A stretch of 64,000 nt of DNA from Citrobacter amalonaticus (lineage in GTDB: Bacteria; Pseudomonadota; Gammaproteobacteria; Enterobacterales; Enterobacteriaceae). Each line of letters starts with the position of its first letter. The stretch's first letter is position 1. The notes under the pieces are model-generated. The model had not been told where the DNA came from. It ran no database searches and saw nothing but the letters and a program-made list of their open reading frames with translations. Below, piece after piece: positions 1 through 8,206 of this stretch. The position numbers were made by a program, and so were the translations under genes. The stretch covers positions 3,720,001 to 3,784,000 of the forward strand of contig NZ_CP014015.2 in NCBI RefSeq assembly GCF_001559075.2. Direction: 5' to 3'.

Positions 1-686
1 ATTATCAGAACGGTAATCAGGTACTGGCGTCCAGGGTGATTGTCGGTCGTCCCGATCGTAAAACGCCGATGATGAGCAGCGCGCTGAATAACGTGGTGGT
101 CAATCCACCGTGGAACGTCCCGCCGACGCTGGCGCGTAAGGATATTCTGCCTAAACTGTGGAACGATCCGGGCTACCTTGAACGTCACGGCTATACTGTG
201 ATGCGGGGCTGGAACAGCAGAGAGGCGATTGATCCGTGGCAGGTTGACTGGTCAACCATCACGCCGTCAAATTTACCGTTCCGTTTCCAGCAGGCGCCGG
301 GAGCGCGTAACTCGTTGGGCCGCTATAAGTTCAATATGCCAAGTTCCGATGCTATTTATCTGCACGATACGCCGAACCATAATTTGTTCCAGAAGGATAC
401 CCGGGCGCTCAGTTCTGGCTGCGTGCGTGTGAACAAGGCTTCTGAACTGGCAAACATGCTGTTACAGGATGCGGGCTGGAACGATACGCGAATTTCCGAT
501 GCGCTGAAGCAAGGCGACACGCGCTACGTGAATATTCGTCAGACTATCCCGGTCAACCTTTACTACCTGACGGCGTTTGTTGGCGCGGACGGACGTACCC
601 AGTATCGTACAGATATTTACAATTATGATCTGACAGCGCGATCCAGCGCACAAATTGTGGCAAAAGCAGAACAATTAATCAGGTAA
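1..686 (+). CDS. ldtD: L,D-transpeptidase LdtD (YcbB), C-terminal part
   Basis: Only the last ~227 codons are present; the frame is open to the left edge, so the start lies outside the window. The enzyme makes 3-3 (meso-DAP to meso-DAP) cross-links in periplasmic peptidoglycan. The fragment holds the YkuD catalytic domain: the HDTPNHNLF segment and the SSGCVRVN motif with the nucleophilic cysteine, followed by the tail seen in E. coli YcbB. The left-edge sequence reads in frame into the VIVGRPDRKTP segment of that protein. The next gene, mepK, also acts on peptidoglycan cross-links. Identification is by close resemblance to remembered E. coli YcbB. Confidence 0.95.
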   Translation, partial: YQNGNQVLASRVIVGRPDRKTPMMSSALNNVVVNPPWNVPPTLARKDILPKLWNDPGYLERHGYTVMRGWNSREAIDPWQVDWSTITPSNLPFRFQQAPGARNSLGRYKFNMPSSDAIYLHDTPNHNLFQKDTRALSSGCVRVNKASELANMLLQDAGWNDTRISDALKQGDTRYVNIRQTIPVNLYYLTAFVGADGRTQYRTDIYNYDLTARSSAQIVAKAEQLIR

Positions 687-741
687 ATGAAGAAGTTCTG
701 GTTAATCTGTTGTCGTAATAATTGGCAGTGACAGGGGCATC

Positions 742-775
742 GGCCCAGAAGCCCCGTCATTGCTGGGGTTGGGCC
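742..775. other. Interrupted hairpin after ldtD
   Basis: The sequence contains ggccca (742-747) paired with tgggcc (770-775), and gcccc (751-755) with gggg (765-768), an interrupted stem in the 176-nt gap between ldtD and mepK. There is no following T-run, so it is not a standard intrinsic terminator. It could weaken read-through or stabilise the ldtD mRNA end. Confidence 0.4.
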
Positions 776-862
776 AACTTGACGGCGGCTTTGATGCCAG
801 TTAAGGTGCCTATCGTGCGCTAAAGCATATAGACGATAACATTGACCTGTAGACCTTAAACC

Positions 863-1411
863 ATGGACAAATTTGACGCTAATCGCCGCAAACTGCTGGC
901 GTTAGGTGGTGCTGCCCTCGGCGCTGCCATCTTGCCTGTGCCTGCGTTTGCCACACTCTCTACCCCGCGTCCGCGTATTTTGACTCTGAGCAACCTCAAC
1001 ACCGGAGAGTCAATTAAAGCGGAATTTTTTGATGGCAGAGCTTATATTCAGGATGAATTAGCCAAACTTAACCATTTTTTCCGTGACTATCGCGCGAATA
1101 AGGTGAAGTCCATCGATCCCGGACTCTTCGATCAGCTTTTCCGCTTGCAAGGGCTGTTGGGAACACGTAAGCCCGTTCAACTGATTTCCGGTTATCGTTC
1201 ACTGGATACCAACAATGAATTGCGTGCGCACAGCCGTGGGGTAGCGAAACAAAGCTATCACACTAAAGGCCAGGCCATGGATTTTCATATTGAAGGCATT
1301 TCGTTAAGTAATATTCGCAAAGCCGCGTTATCTATGCGCGCAGGTGGTGTAGGATACTACCCACGCAGTAACTTTGTGCATATTGACACCGGGCCGGCGC
1401 GGCACTGGTGA
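863..1411 (+). CDS. mepK: Murein endopeptidase MepK (YcbK)
   Basis: A 182-residue exported M15-family (DUF882) zinc peptidase, the usual length for YcbK. Residues 8-10 are RRK followed by a hydrophobic stretch ending PAFA, a twin-arginine type signal. Zinc ligands are visible in HTKGQAMDFH (about 133-142) and near the C-terminus in FVHID. In E. coli MepK cleaves mDAP-mDAP (3-3) and 4-3 cross-links during cell elongation, so it undoes the bond made by LdtD encoded just upstream. It sits 19 nt before gloC, probably on the same transcript. Confidence 0.94.
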   Translation: MDKFDANRRKLLALGGAALGAAILPVPAFATLSTPRPRILTLSNLNTGESIKAEFFDGRAYIQDELAKLNHFFRDYRANKVKSIDPGLFDQLFRLQGLLGTRKPVQLISGYRSLDTNNELRAHSRGVAKQSYHTKGQAMDFHIEGISLSNIRKAALSMRAGGVGYYPRSNFVHIDTGPARHW

Positions 1412-1430
1412 TTATCGAAACAGGAGCAGT

Positions 1431-2078
1431 ATGAACTATCGTATTATTCCGGTCACCGCGTTCTCCCAGAACTGTTCTTTGATCTGGTGTGAGCAAACGC
1501 GTCTGGCAGCGCTTGTCGATCCCGGCGGCGATGCTGAGAAAATCAAACAGGAAGTGGATGCCAGCGGCATCACGTTGACGCAGATCCTGCTCACTCACGG
1601 ACACCTCGATCATGTGGGTGCTGCGGCAGAACTGGCGCAACACTACGGTGTACCGGTTATCGGTCCGGAAAAAGAAGATGAGTTCTGGCTGCAGGGTTTG
1701 CCTGCTCAGAGTCGCATGTTTGGCCTCGGCGAATGTCAGCCACTGACGCCCGACCGTTGGCTTAACGAAGGAGATCGTGTCAGCGTAGGGAATGTGACTT
1801 TACAGGTGTTGCATTGCCCGGGCCATACGCCTGGACACGTTGTTTTCTTTGACGAGCAGTCGCAACTGCTCATCTCAGGCGACGTGATTTTTAAAGGTGG
1901 AGTCGGGCGCAGTGATTTCCCGCGCGGCGATCACAGCCAGTTGATTGACTCGATCAAACGTAAGCTGTTGCCATTAGGTGATGACGTGACGTTTATTCCG
2001 GGTCATGGCCCGCTGTCGACGCTGGGCTATGAACGGTTGCACAACCCGTTCCTGCAGGATGAAATGCCTGTCTGGTAA
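1431..2078 (+). CDS. gloC: Type II glyoxalase GloC (YcbL), hydroxyacylglutathione hydrolase
   Basis: A 215-residue metallo-beta-lactamase fold enzyme that hydrolyses S-lactoylglutathione to lactate and glutathione in the cytosol, the second step of methylglyoxal detoxification. The metal motif THGHLDH (HxHxDH) is at about residue 53, with further histidines in HCPGHTPGH and FIPGHG. The start ATG at 1431 is preceded by caggag and gives the family length; an upstream in-frame start at 1374 would overlap mepK and adds no homology. MgsA, which makes methylglyoxal, is encoded at about 37.2 kb in this window. Confidence 0.94.
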   Translation: MNYRIIPVTAFSQNCSLIWCEQTRLAALVDPGGDAEKIKQEVDASGITLTQILLTHGHLDHVGAAAELAQHYGVPVIGPEKEDEFWLQGLPAQSRMFGLGECQPLTPDRWLNEGDRVSVGNVTLQVLHCPGHTPGHVVFFDEQSQLLISGDVIFKGGVGRSDFPRGDHSQLIDSIKRKLLPLGDDVTFIPGHGPLSTLGYERLHNPFLQDEMPVW

Positions 2079-2086
2079 TCCCCATT

Positions 2087-2115
2087 AAAAAGCCCGCTTA
2101 TCGCGGGCTTTGCTT
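2087..2115. terminator. Bidirectional intrinsic terminator between gloC and aspC
   Basis: Perfect stem aaagcccgc (2089-2097) / gcgggcttt (2103-2111) with loop ttatc. A-rich on one side and T-rich on the other, so it can end both the gloC transcript and the convergent aspC transcript. Confidence 0.85.
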
Positions 2116-2127
2116 TTATTGCAAATC

Positions 2128-3318
2128 TTACAGCACGGCGACAATGGCTTCGCACAGCGGTGCCATGTTATCCGGCGTCATGCCGGCAACGTTGACGCGA
2201 CCAGAAGCCACCGCATAAACGCCAAACTCTTCACGCAGACGTAGAACCTGCTCTTTGGTCAGGCCGCTGAACGAGAACATGCCGTTTTGTTTGATGATAA
2301 AGCTGAAATCTCGATCTGCCCCTTTCTCTTGCAGGGTGTTCACAAACAGCAGACGCATACGCTGAATGCGCTGACGCATATCGGTCAGTTCCTGTTCCCA
2401 GATTGCGCGCAGTGCATCGTTGCTGAGAATTGTGGCAACCACAGATGCGCCGTGGGCTGGCGGGTTAGAGTAGTTCGCACGAATGGCGGATTTCATCTGG
2501 CTGAAGGCGCGGTCAACGGTTTCCGTATCTGCCGCGACCAGCGTACAGGCACCCACACGTTCGTTGTACAGGCCAAAGTTCTTGGAGTAGGAGCTCGCGA
2601 CAATCAGCTCTTTGTGCAGCGCGGCGAACGCGCGCAGTCCTTCCGCGTCTTCTTCCAGACCACGAGCGAAGCCCTGATACGCGAAGTCAAACAGCGGCAA
2701 CCAGCCTTTCTCGACGGAAAGCTGAGCCAGGGTTTGCCACTGCTCAAGCGTAGGATCAATACCGGTTGGGTTATGGCAGCAACCGTGGAACAGCACCACA
2801 TCGCCCGCCTGCGCTTCGCTCAGGCTGTTTAGCAGTGCATCAAAGTCGAGAGAATGGTTTTCTGCGTCGTAATAAGCATACTCCCGTACTTCCAGCCCGG
2901 CGGAGTTAAACACGCTCTTATGGTTTGGCCAGCTCGGGTTGCTCACCCAGACGCGTTTTACTGCCGTATTTTTTGCCAGGAAGTCGGCTGCAACGCGGAG
3001 CGCGCCGGTGCCGCCCGGCGTTTGCGCCGTGCGTGCGCGTTTGTCATTGATAAGATGACTACCTTTGCCGAACAGCAGTTCCTGCGTGCAACGGCCAAAT
3101 TCCGGAATACCGTCAATGCCGAGGTAGTTTTTTGTTGTTTCATTTTCGAGTAAGTATTGCTCGGCTTTTTTAACGCTGGTCAGCACTGGCGTTTTGCCAG
3201 TTTCATCTTTATAAACACCGATCCCAAGGTTAATTTTCGAAGGACGGTCATCAGCACGAAACAGATCGGCCAGACCCAGAATGGGGTCGGCAGGGGCGGC
3301 AGTAATGTTCTCAAACAT
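2128..3318 (-). CDS. aspC: Aspartate aminotransferase AspC
   Basis: A 396-residue class I PLP aminotransferase, the same length as E. coli AspC. It interconverts aspartate/2-oxoglutarate and oxaloacetate/glutamate in the cytosol, and also makes aromatic amino acids. The PLP lysine lies in SSYSKNFGLYNERVG (about residue 246), the substrate Trp/Asn region is GCCHNPTG, and the Arg region near the end is VASGRVNVAGM. It is transcribed from its own promoter region downstream of ompF, with a terminator separating the two. Confidence 0.97.
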   Translation of the reverse strand: MFENITAAPADPILGLADLFRADDRPSKINLGIGVYKDETGKTPVLTSVKKAEQYLLENETTKNYLGIDGIPEFGRCTQELLFGKGSHLINDKRARTAQTPGGTGALRVAADFLAKNTAVKRVWVSNPSWPNHKSVFNSAGLEVREYAYYDAENHSLDFDALLNSLSEAQAGDVVLFHGCCHNPTGIDPTLEQWQTLAQLSVEKGWLPLFDFAYQGFARGLEEDAEGLRAFAALHKELIVASSYSKNFGLYNERVGACTLVAADTETVDRAFSQMKSAIRANYSNPPAHGASVVATILSNDALRAIWEQELTDMRQRIQRMRLLFVNTLQEKGADRDFSFIIKQNGMFSFSGLTKEQVLRLREEFGVYAVASGRVNVAGMTPDNMAPLCEAIVAVL

Positions 3319-3447
3319 GACGAGGTTCCATTGTGGTTACAGAAGGGAAATCCGTTATCAGGTTAACGGTAGATTTACAAAATGCCAACCGTTAGTGATG
3401 AAAACCCTGAAGGTTTTTTGAAGTCGCAAGATTTTGCTGACAGGCAT

Positions 3448-3477
3448 AAAAAAACAGGACCGAAGTCCTGTTTTTTA
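3448..3477. terminator. ompF intrinsic terminator
   Basis: Stem acaggac / gtcctgt with flanking A6/T6 runs and tetraloop cgaa, about 25 nt downstream of the ompF stop on the minus strand. On the minus strand it is followed by a T-run, so it ends ompF before aspC. Confidence 0.88.
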
Positions 3478-3501
3478 GGCATTTAGCAAAGGGGTCTGCT
3501 A

Positions 3502-4563
3502 TTAGAACTGGTATACGATACCCAGAGCAACGGTGTCGTCAGAGTTCACGCCCAGTTTGTTGTCAGAATCAATCTGGTTGATCTGGTAGTCAACATAGGT
3601 GGACATGTTTTTGTTGAAGTAGTAGGTAGCGCCTACTTCAATGTAGTTCACCAGATCTTCGCTACCCACACCTTCTACGTTCTTCGCTTTGGATTTGTTG
3701 TAGGAGATGGACGGACGCAGACCGAAATCGAACTGGTACTGAGCAACAACGAAGAAGTCCTGAGTTTTGTTGGCAAAACCGTCTTCGATGCGGGTAGCGT
3801 TACGGGTTTCACCGTAGTTGGTCGCCAGGTAGATGTTGTTCGCATCGTATTTCAGACCGGTTGCCCACTGCTCAGCTTTTTCACCGTGACCACGAACAGA
3901 ATTGACCTGATCGTCGGTACGGTCAGCTGCGCCGTATGCACCAACAATGCCGAAGCCATTCATTTCGTAGCTAACAGAACCGCCGACGCCGTCACCGTTA
4001 GAGCGACCTACGTTGCCTTCACGCTCGTTTTTGCCCAGGTACTGAACACCGAAGTTCAGGCCATCAACCAGACCGAAGAAGTTAGCGTTACGGTAGGTAG
4101 CAACGCCGCCAACACGGCCAACGAAGAAGTTATCGCTGTATGCGGTATCACCGCCGAATTCTGGCAGCATATCGGTGTAACCCAGTGCATCGTAAACGAT
4201 ACCGTAGTTACGACCGTAGTCGAAGGAGCCCGCGTCACCGAATTTCAGACCGGCGAATGCCAGACGGGTTTTGTTGTTGTTTTGCGCGTCATCACCGCCT
4301 TCAGAGTTGTTACCGGCGAAGTTATATTCCCACTGGCCGTAACCGGTCAGTTGGTCATTGATCTGAGTTTCCCCTTTAAAGCCAAGACGGGCATAAGTCT
4401 GGTCGCCGTCATTGCCTGCGTTGTCAGAAAAATAGTGCAGACCAACGGCTTTACCGTACAGGTCCAGTTTGTTGCCGTCTTTGTTGTAGATTTCTGCAGC
4501 GTTAGCTGCACCGGCTACCAGCAGGGCAGGGATTACCACTGCCAGAATATTGCGCTTCATCAT
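3502..4563 (-). CDS. ompF: Outer membrane porin OmpF
   Basis: A 353-residue general porin: a trimeric 16-strand barrel passing small hydrophilic solutes. The signal peptide MMKRNILAVVIPALLVAGAANA is followed by AEIYNKDGNKLDLYGKA. The constriction loop motif PEFGGDTAYSDNFFVGR and the terminal ...GIVYQF (C-terminal Phe needed for BAM recognition) are clear. Slightly shorter than E. coli OmpF (about 362), with the differences in surface loops. The upstream region and the conserved leader identify it as ompF rather than ompC or phoE. It lies between asnS and aspC, as in E. coli. Confidence 0.96.
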   Translation of the reverse strand: MMKRNILAVVIPALLVAGAANAAEIYNKDGNKLDLYGKAVGLHYFSDNAGNDGDQTYARLGFKGETQINDQLTGYGQWEYNFAGNNSEGGDDAQNNNKTRLAFAGLKFGDAGSFDYGRNYGIVYDALGYTDMLPEFGGDTAYSDNFFVGRVGGVATYRNANFFGLVDGLNFGVQYLGKNEREGNVGRSNGDGVGGSVSYEMNGFGIVGAYGAADRTDDQVNSVRGHGEKAEQWATGLKYDANNIYLATNYGETRNATRIEDGFANKTQDFFVVAQYQFDFGLRPSISYNKSKAKNVEGVGSEDLVNYIEVGATYYFNKNMSTYVDYQINQIDSDNKLGVNSDDTVALGIVYQF

Positions 4564-4585
4564 TATTTATTACCCTCATGGTTTT
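4555..4585 (-). promoter_or_regulatory. ompF translation start region / MicF pairing site
   Basis: On the minus strand the sequence around the start reads gagggtaataaataatgatg, essentially identical to the E. coli ompF ribosome-binding site that pairs with the sRNA MicF. MicF itself is not encoded here (it lies by ompC). Conservation of the site implies MicF repression is kept; this is inference from known E. coli biology. Confidence 0.65.
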
Positions 4586-4678
4586 TTTATGACACCTGCC
4601 ACTGCCGCCAATAAATTTCGTCAATAAAAATTTACGGAACTATTGATGAGAGTTTGGTGTCTTTATGTGTCTGACAGG

Positions 4679-4770
4679 CATCTTTCCATTCAAACTAACG
4701 TTTCGCTACCGTGAAAGTGCTACAAAGATAAAGAATTGGTTTCAGAAAGAAAAAATGTGTAACTAATTAT
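4679..4770 (-). promoter_or_regulatory. ompF promoter with OmpR boxes
   Basis: On the minus strand, a -35-like tagcga (4703-4708) and a -10-like aagatg (4679-4684) are 18 nt apart, as in E. coli ompF. Immediately upstream are two OmpR-type boxes: one at 4712-4731 (ttatctttgtagcactttca on the minus strand) and one at about 4735-4754 (contains ctttctgaaacc). The weak core promoter explains dependence on phosphorylated OmpR. Confidence 0.75.
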
Positions 4771-5128
4771 TACATTTTTGGAACTTTGTGAACGATATCA
4801 AATTTCGAAACGATTTCAGCTCCAGATCACGCCACTTATATCTATTTATATGATTTTCTTATCTTTAATTTTGATAAGTGAAAAATAGCGTACAGAAAAT
4901 AGACGTTTCCAGTTTTGCTTATGGCCGTATCTGGACGTCTGGAATGCTGTGAGATTGTGTATAAAATGTGCTATTGGGTGAGGAAATACTAATCCGCAAG
5001 AAAATTGCGGTTTATTTTTTATGCAGAAATATTACAACGTAATATCAGGTAACAGGAGTGGGGAGATTTGGGGGTTGATCGTAGAATTGCTTACTTATTA
5101 CTCACAAAAACTGACATTTCAGGCGATA
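4771..5128. other. ompF-asnS intergenic region
   Basis: Outside the proximal OmpR boxes the roughly 600-nt ompF-asnS gap carries no convincing protein gene. The part next to ompF (4771-4915) is very AT-rich, consistent with the distal OmpR/IHF upstream sequence of ompF. The far part (4916-5030) contains an orphan hairpin-T-run, annotated separately, that ends no annotated gene. Confidence 0.5.
4993..5020 (+). terminator. Orphan plus-strand intrinsic terminator
   Basis: Stem ccgcaa / ttgcgg with a short A-rich loop, followed on the plus strand by tttatttttt. No gene on the plus strand precedes it: ompF and asnS are both on the minus strand. Read on the minus strand there is no T-run. It may mark the 3' end of an unannotated small RNA of about 50-150 nt. 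Confidence 0.5.
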
Positions 5129-5156
5129 AAAAAGGCCAGCAACGCTGGCCTTTTTG
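5128..5156. terminator. asnS intrinsic terminator
   Basis: Perfect stem ggccagc (5134-5140) / gctggcc (5144-5150), loop aac, flanked by A6 and T5, ten bases beyond the asnS stop. It can work in both directions. Confidence 0.87.
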
Positions 5157-5165
5157 TGAACGATC

Positions 5166-6575
<1,410 letters not shown>

Positions 6576-6704
6576 AATATTCTCTCTGTTAATAGTCCGA
6601 TATATAAACACATGTTCCCCGGAATGGGGATTTCCTATGTTACCTGGCATCTGCAATCAGACAAGTAGAATTAACAAGAAAAGAAAAGAATTCAGAAATA
6701 AATG

Positions 6705-6731
6705 CTAAAAGGGAGCCGAAGCGGCTCCCTG
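6705..6731 (-). terminator. pncB intrinsic terminator
   Basis: Stem gggagccg (6711-6718) / cggctccc (6722-6729) with loop aag. On the minus strand it is followed by tttt, placed right after the pncB stop. Confidence 0.8.
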
Positions 6732-6737
6732 GCAGGA

Positions 6738-7940
6738 TTAACTGGCTTTTTTGATATGCGGTAAATCAAACGCTTTGCGCAACGCGCGAACAAAGGCTTT
6801 GTCATGGCAAATGGTTTTGCCAGGGCTGTCAGACAGTTTGGCAACCGGTTTACCGTTGCACTCCACCAGCTTGATCACAATGTTTAGCGGCTTAACCTGC
6901 GGAATATCGCACGTCAGGCGCGTGCCAATACCAAAACTCAACTGTACGCGGGAGGAGAAATGCCGGTAAAGATCGACGGCTTTATTCAGATCCAGATTGT
7001 CGGAAAAAACCAGCGTTTTGCTGTGCGGATCGATACCCAACTTCTCATAGTGCGCGATAGCTTTTTCACCCCATTCAACGGGATCGCCAGAGTCATGGCG
7101 CAATCCCTGGTAACGGGTCGCAAATTCGCTGCCAAAGTCGCGTAAGAACGCATCCATCGTGATGCAGTCGGTCAGCGCAATACCTAACTGATCCGGATAT
7201 TCATTCAACCATGCGGCGAGGGCGGCGCGTTGACTGGTCGCCAGTTCAGGGCTTATCTGTTGATGCGCCTGGAACCACTCGTGCGCCTGTGTGCCCATCG
7301 GTGTTAGCGACAGACGGCGCGCCAGATCGTAGTTACTGGTGCCAACAAACCACGACTCCTGCTGCAAACGCTTAACGATAGCCTGTTGCACTTCACGGGA
7401 AAAACGGCGACGGGTGCCGAAATCCATCAGGTGGAAGCGGGACATATCGAGATTTGACGTTAAAGCAGAGAAATCGACGAGTTTCGTCTCCAGCGTATCG
7501 AGGGCCTGCGCGACGCCTACTTCTGGTGAGCGATAACGATGGACCAGCTCACTGATCACCGCCAGCAGTGGAACTTCCCACATGATGACTTCACGCCACG
7601 GGCCGGTTAAGCGGATATTCAGCTTCCCGTTGTCGTTACTGACGGATACCTGCTGTGGGTCATAGCGAAAATCGCGCAGCCAGTTGAGGTAATCCGCTTT
7701 GAAGAAGGGCAGGCCGGAGAGCCACTGATACTCTTCATCCTGCAGGCGCAGATGCTGCATAGCATTGACCTGCTCGCGAATGGTGTCGGCATAAATACCC
7801 AGCAGGTCGTCGCCTCGGCAACGAAATTCAGCCGCTACCTGCACATCATAGTAGTGGTGAAATACGGCTTGCTGCATATGCAACTTATAAGCATCTGTAT
7901 CCAGCAACGAGTGCAGAACAGGAGAAGCGAATTGTGTCAT
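6738..7940 (-). CDS. pncB: Nicotinate phosphoribosyltransferase PncB
   Basis: A 400-residue enzyme joining nicotinate to PRPP with ATP hydrolysis, the entry step of NAD salvage from nicotinic acid. LLDTDAYKLHMQQAVFHHY near the N-terminus and LTPMGTQAHEW (about 212-222, with the phosphorylated histidine) are diagnostic; FGIGTRLTCD lies in the phosphate-binding region. The start at 7940 (MTQFASPVLHS) gives exactly the E. coli length; a start 16 codons upstream has no homology and would cover the control region. A NadR box lies just upstream. Confidence 0.96.
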   Translation of the reverse strand: MTQFASPVLHSLLDTDAYKLHMQQAVFHHYYDVQVAAEFRCRGDDLLGIYADTIREQVNAMQHLRLQDEEYQWLSGLPFFKADYLNWLRDFRYDPQQVSVSNDNGKLNIRLTGPWREVIMWEVPLLAVISELVHRYRSPEVGVAQALDTLETKLVDFSALTSNLDMSRFHLMDFGTRRRFSREVQQAIVKRLQQESWFVGTSNYDLARRLSLTPMGTQAHEWFQAHQQISPELATSQRAALAAWLNEYPDQLGIALTDCITMDAFLRDFGSEFATRYQGLRHDSGDPVEWGEKAIAHYEKLGIDPHSKTLVFSDNLDLNKAVDLYRHFSSRVQLSFGIGTRLTCDIPQVKPLNIVIKLVECNGKPVAKLSDSPGKTICHDKAFVRALRKAFDLPHIKKAS

Positions 7941-7969
7941 AGGTGCGCAGTAGCATCCTCTCACGGGAG

Positions 7970-7987
7970 CGTTTAGTACAATAAACA
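7970..7987. promoter_or_regulatory. NadR box upstream of pncB
   Basis: cgttta-gtacaa-taaaca fits the NadR consensus TGTTTA-N6-TAAACA with one mismatch, about 30 bp upstream of the pncB start. NadR represses NAD salvage and biosynthesis genes when NAD is plentiful. Confidence 0.75.
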
Positions 7988-8206
7988 ACTAAGAAAACCG
8001 CTGGAGTATACCTTGTTTAGCGATTTATTGAACCCCGATCACACCATAAGCTGAGGTTAGGGTCGAGTGCATTTCGTGCCTCGTGTTATAAAAATGTAGC
8101 GAAATGAGTGTTTGTGCCTGAAAAGATAAACATTCTGCGTAGCGCGTTTTACGCAACAGGAATAGACTGGAGACGAGACTCTTCAAAAGATGCTAAAGGT
8201 TTTTTT

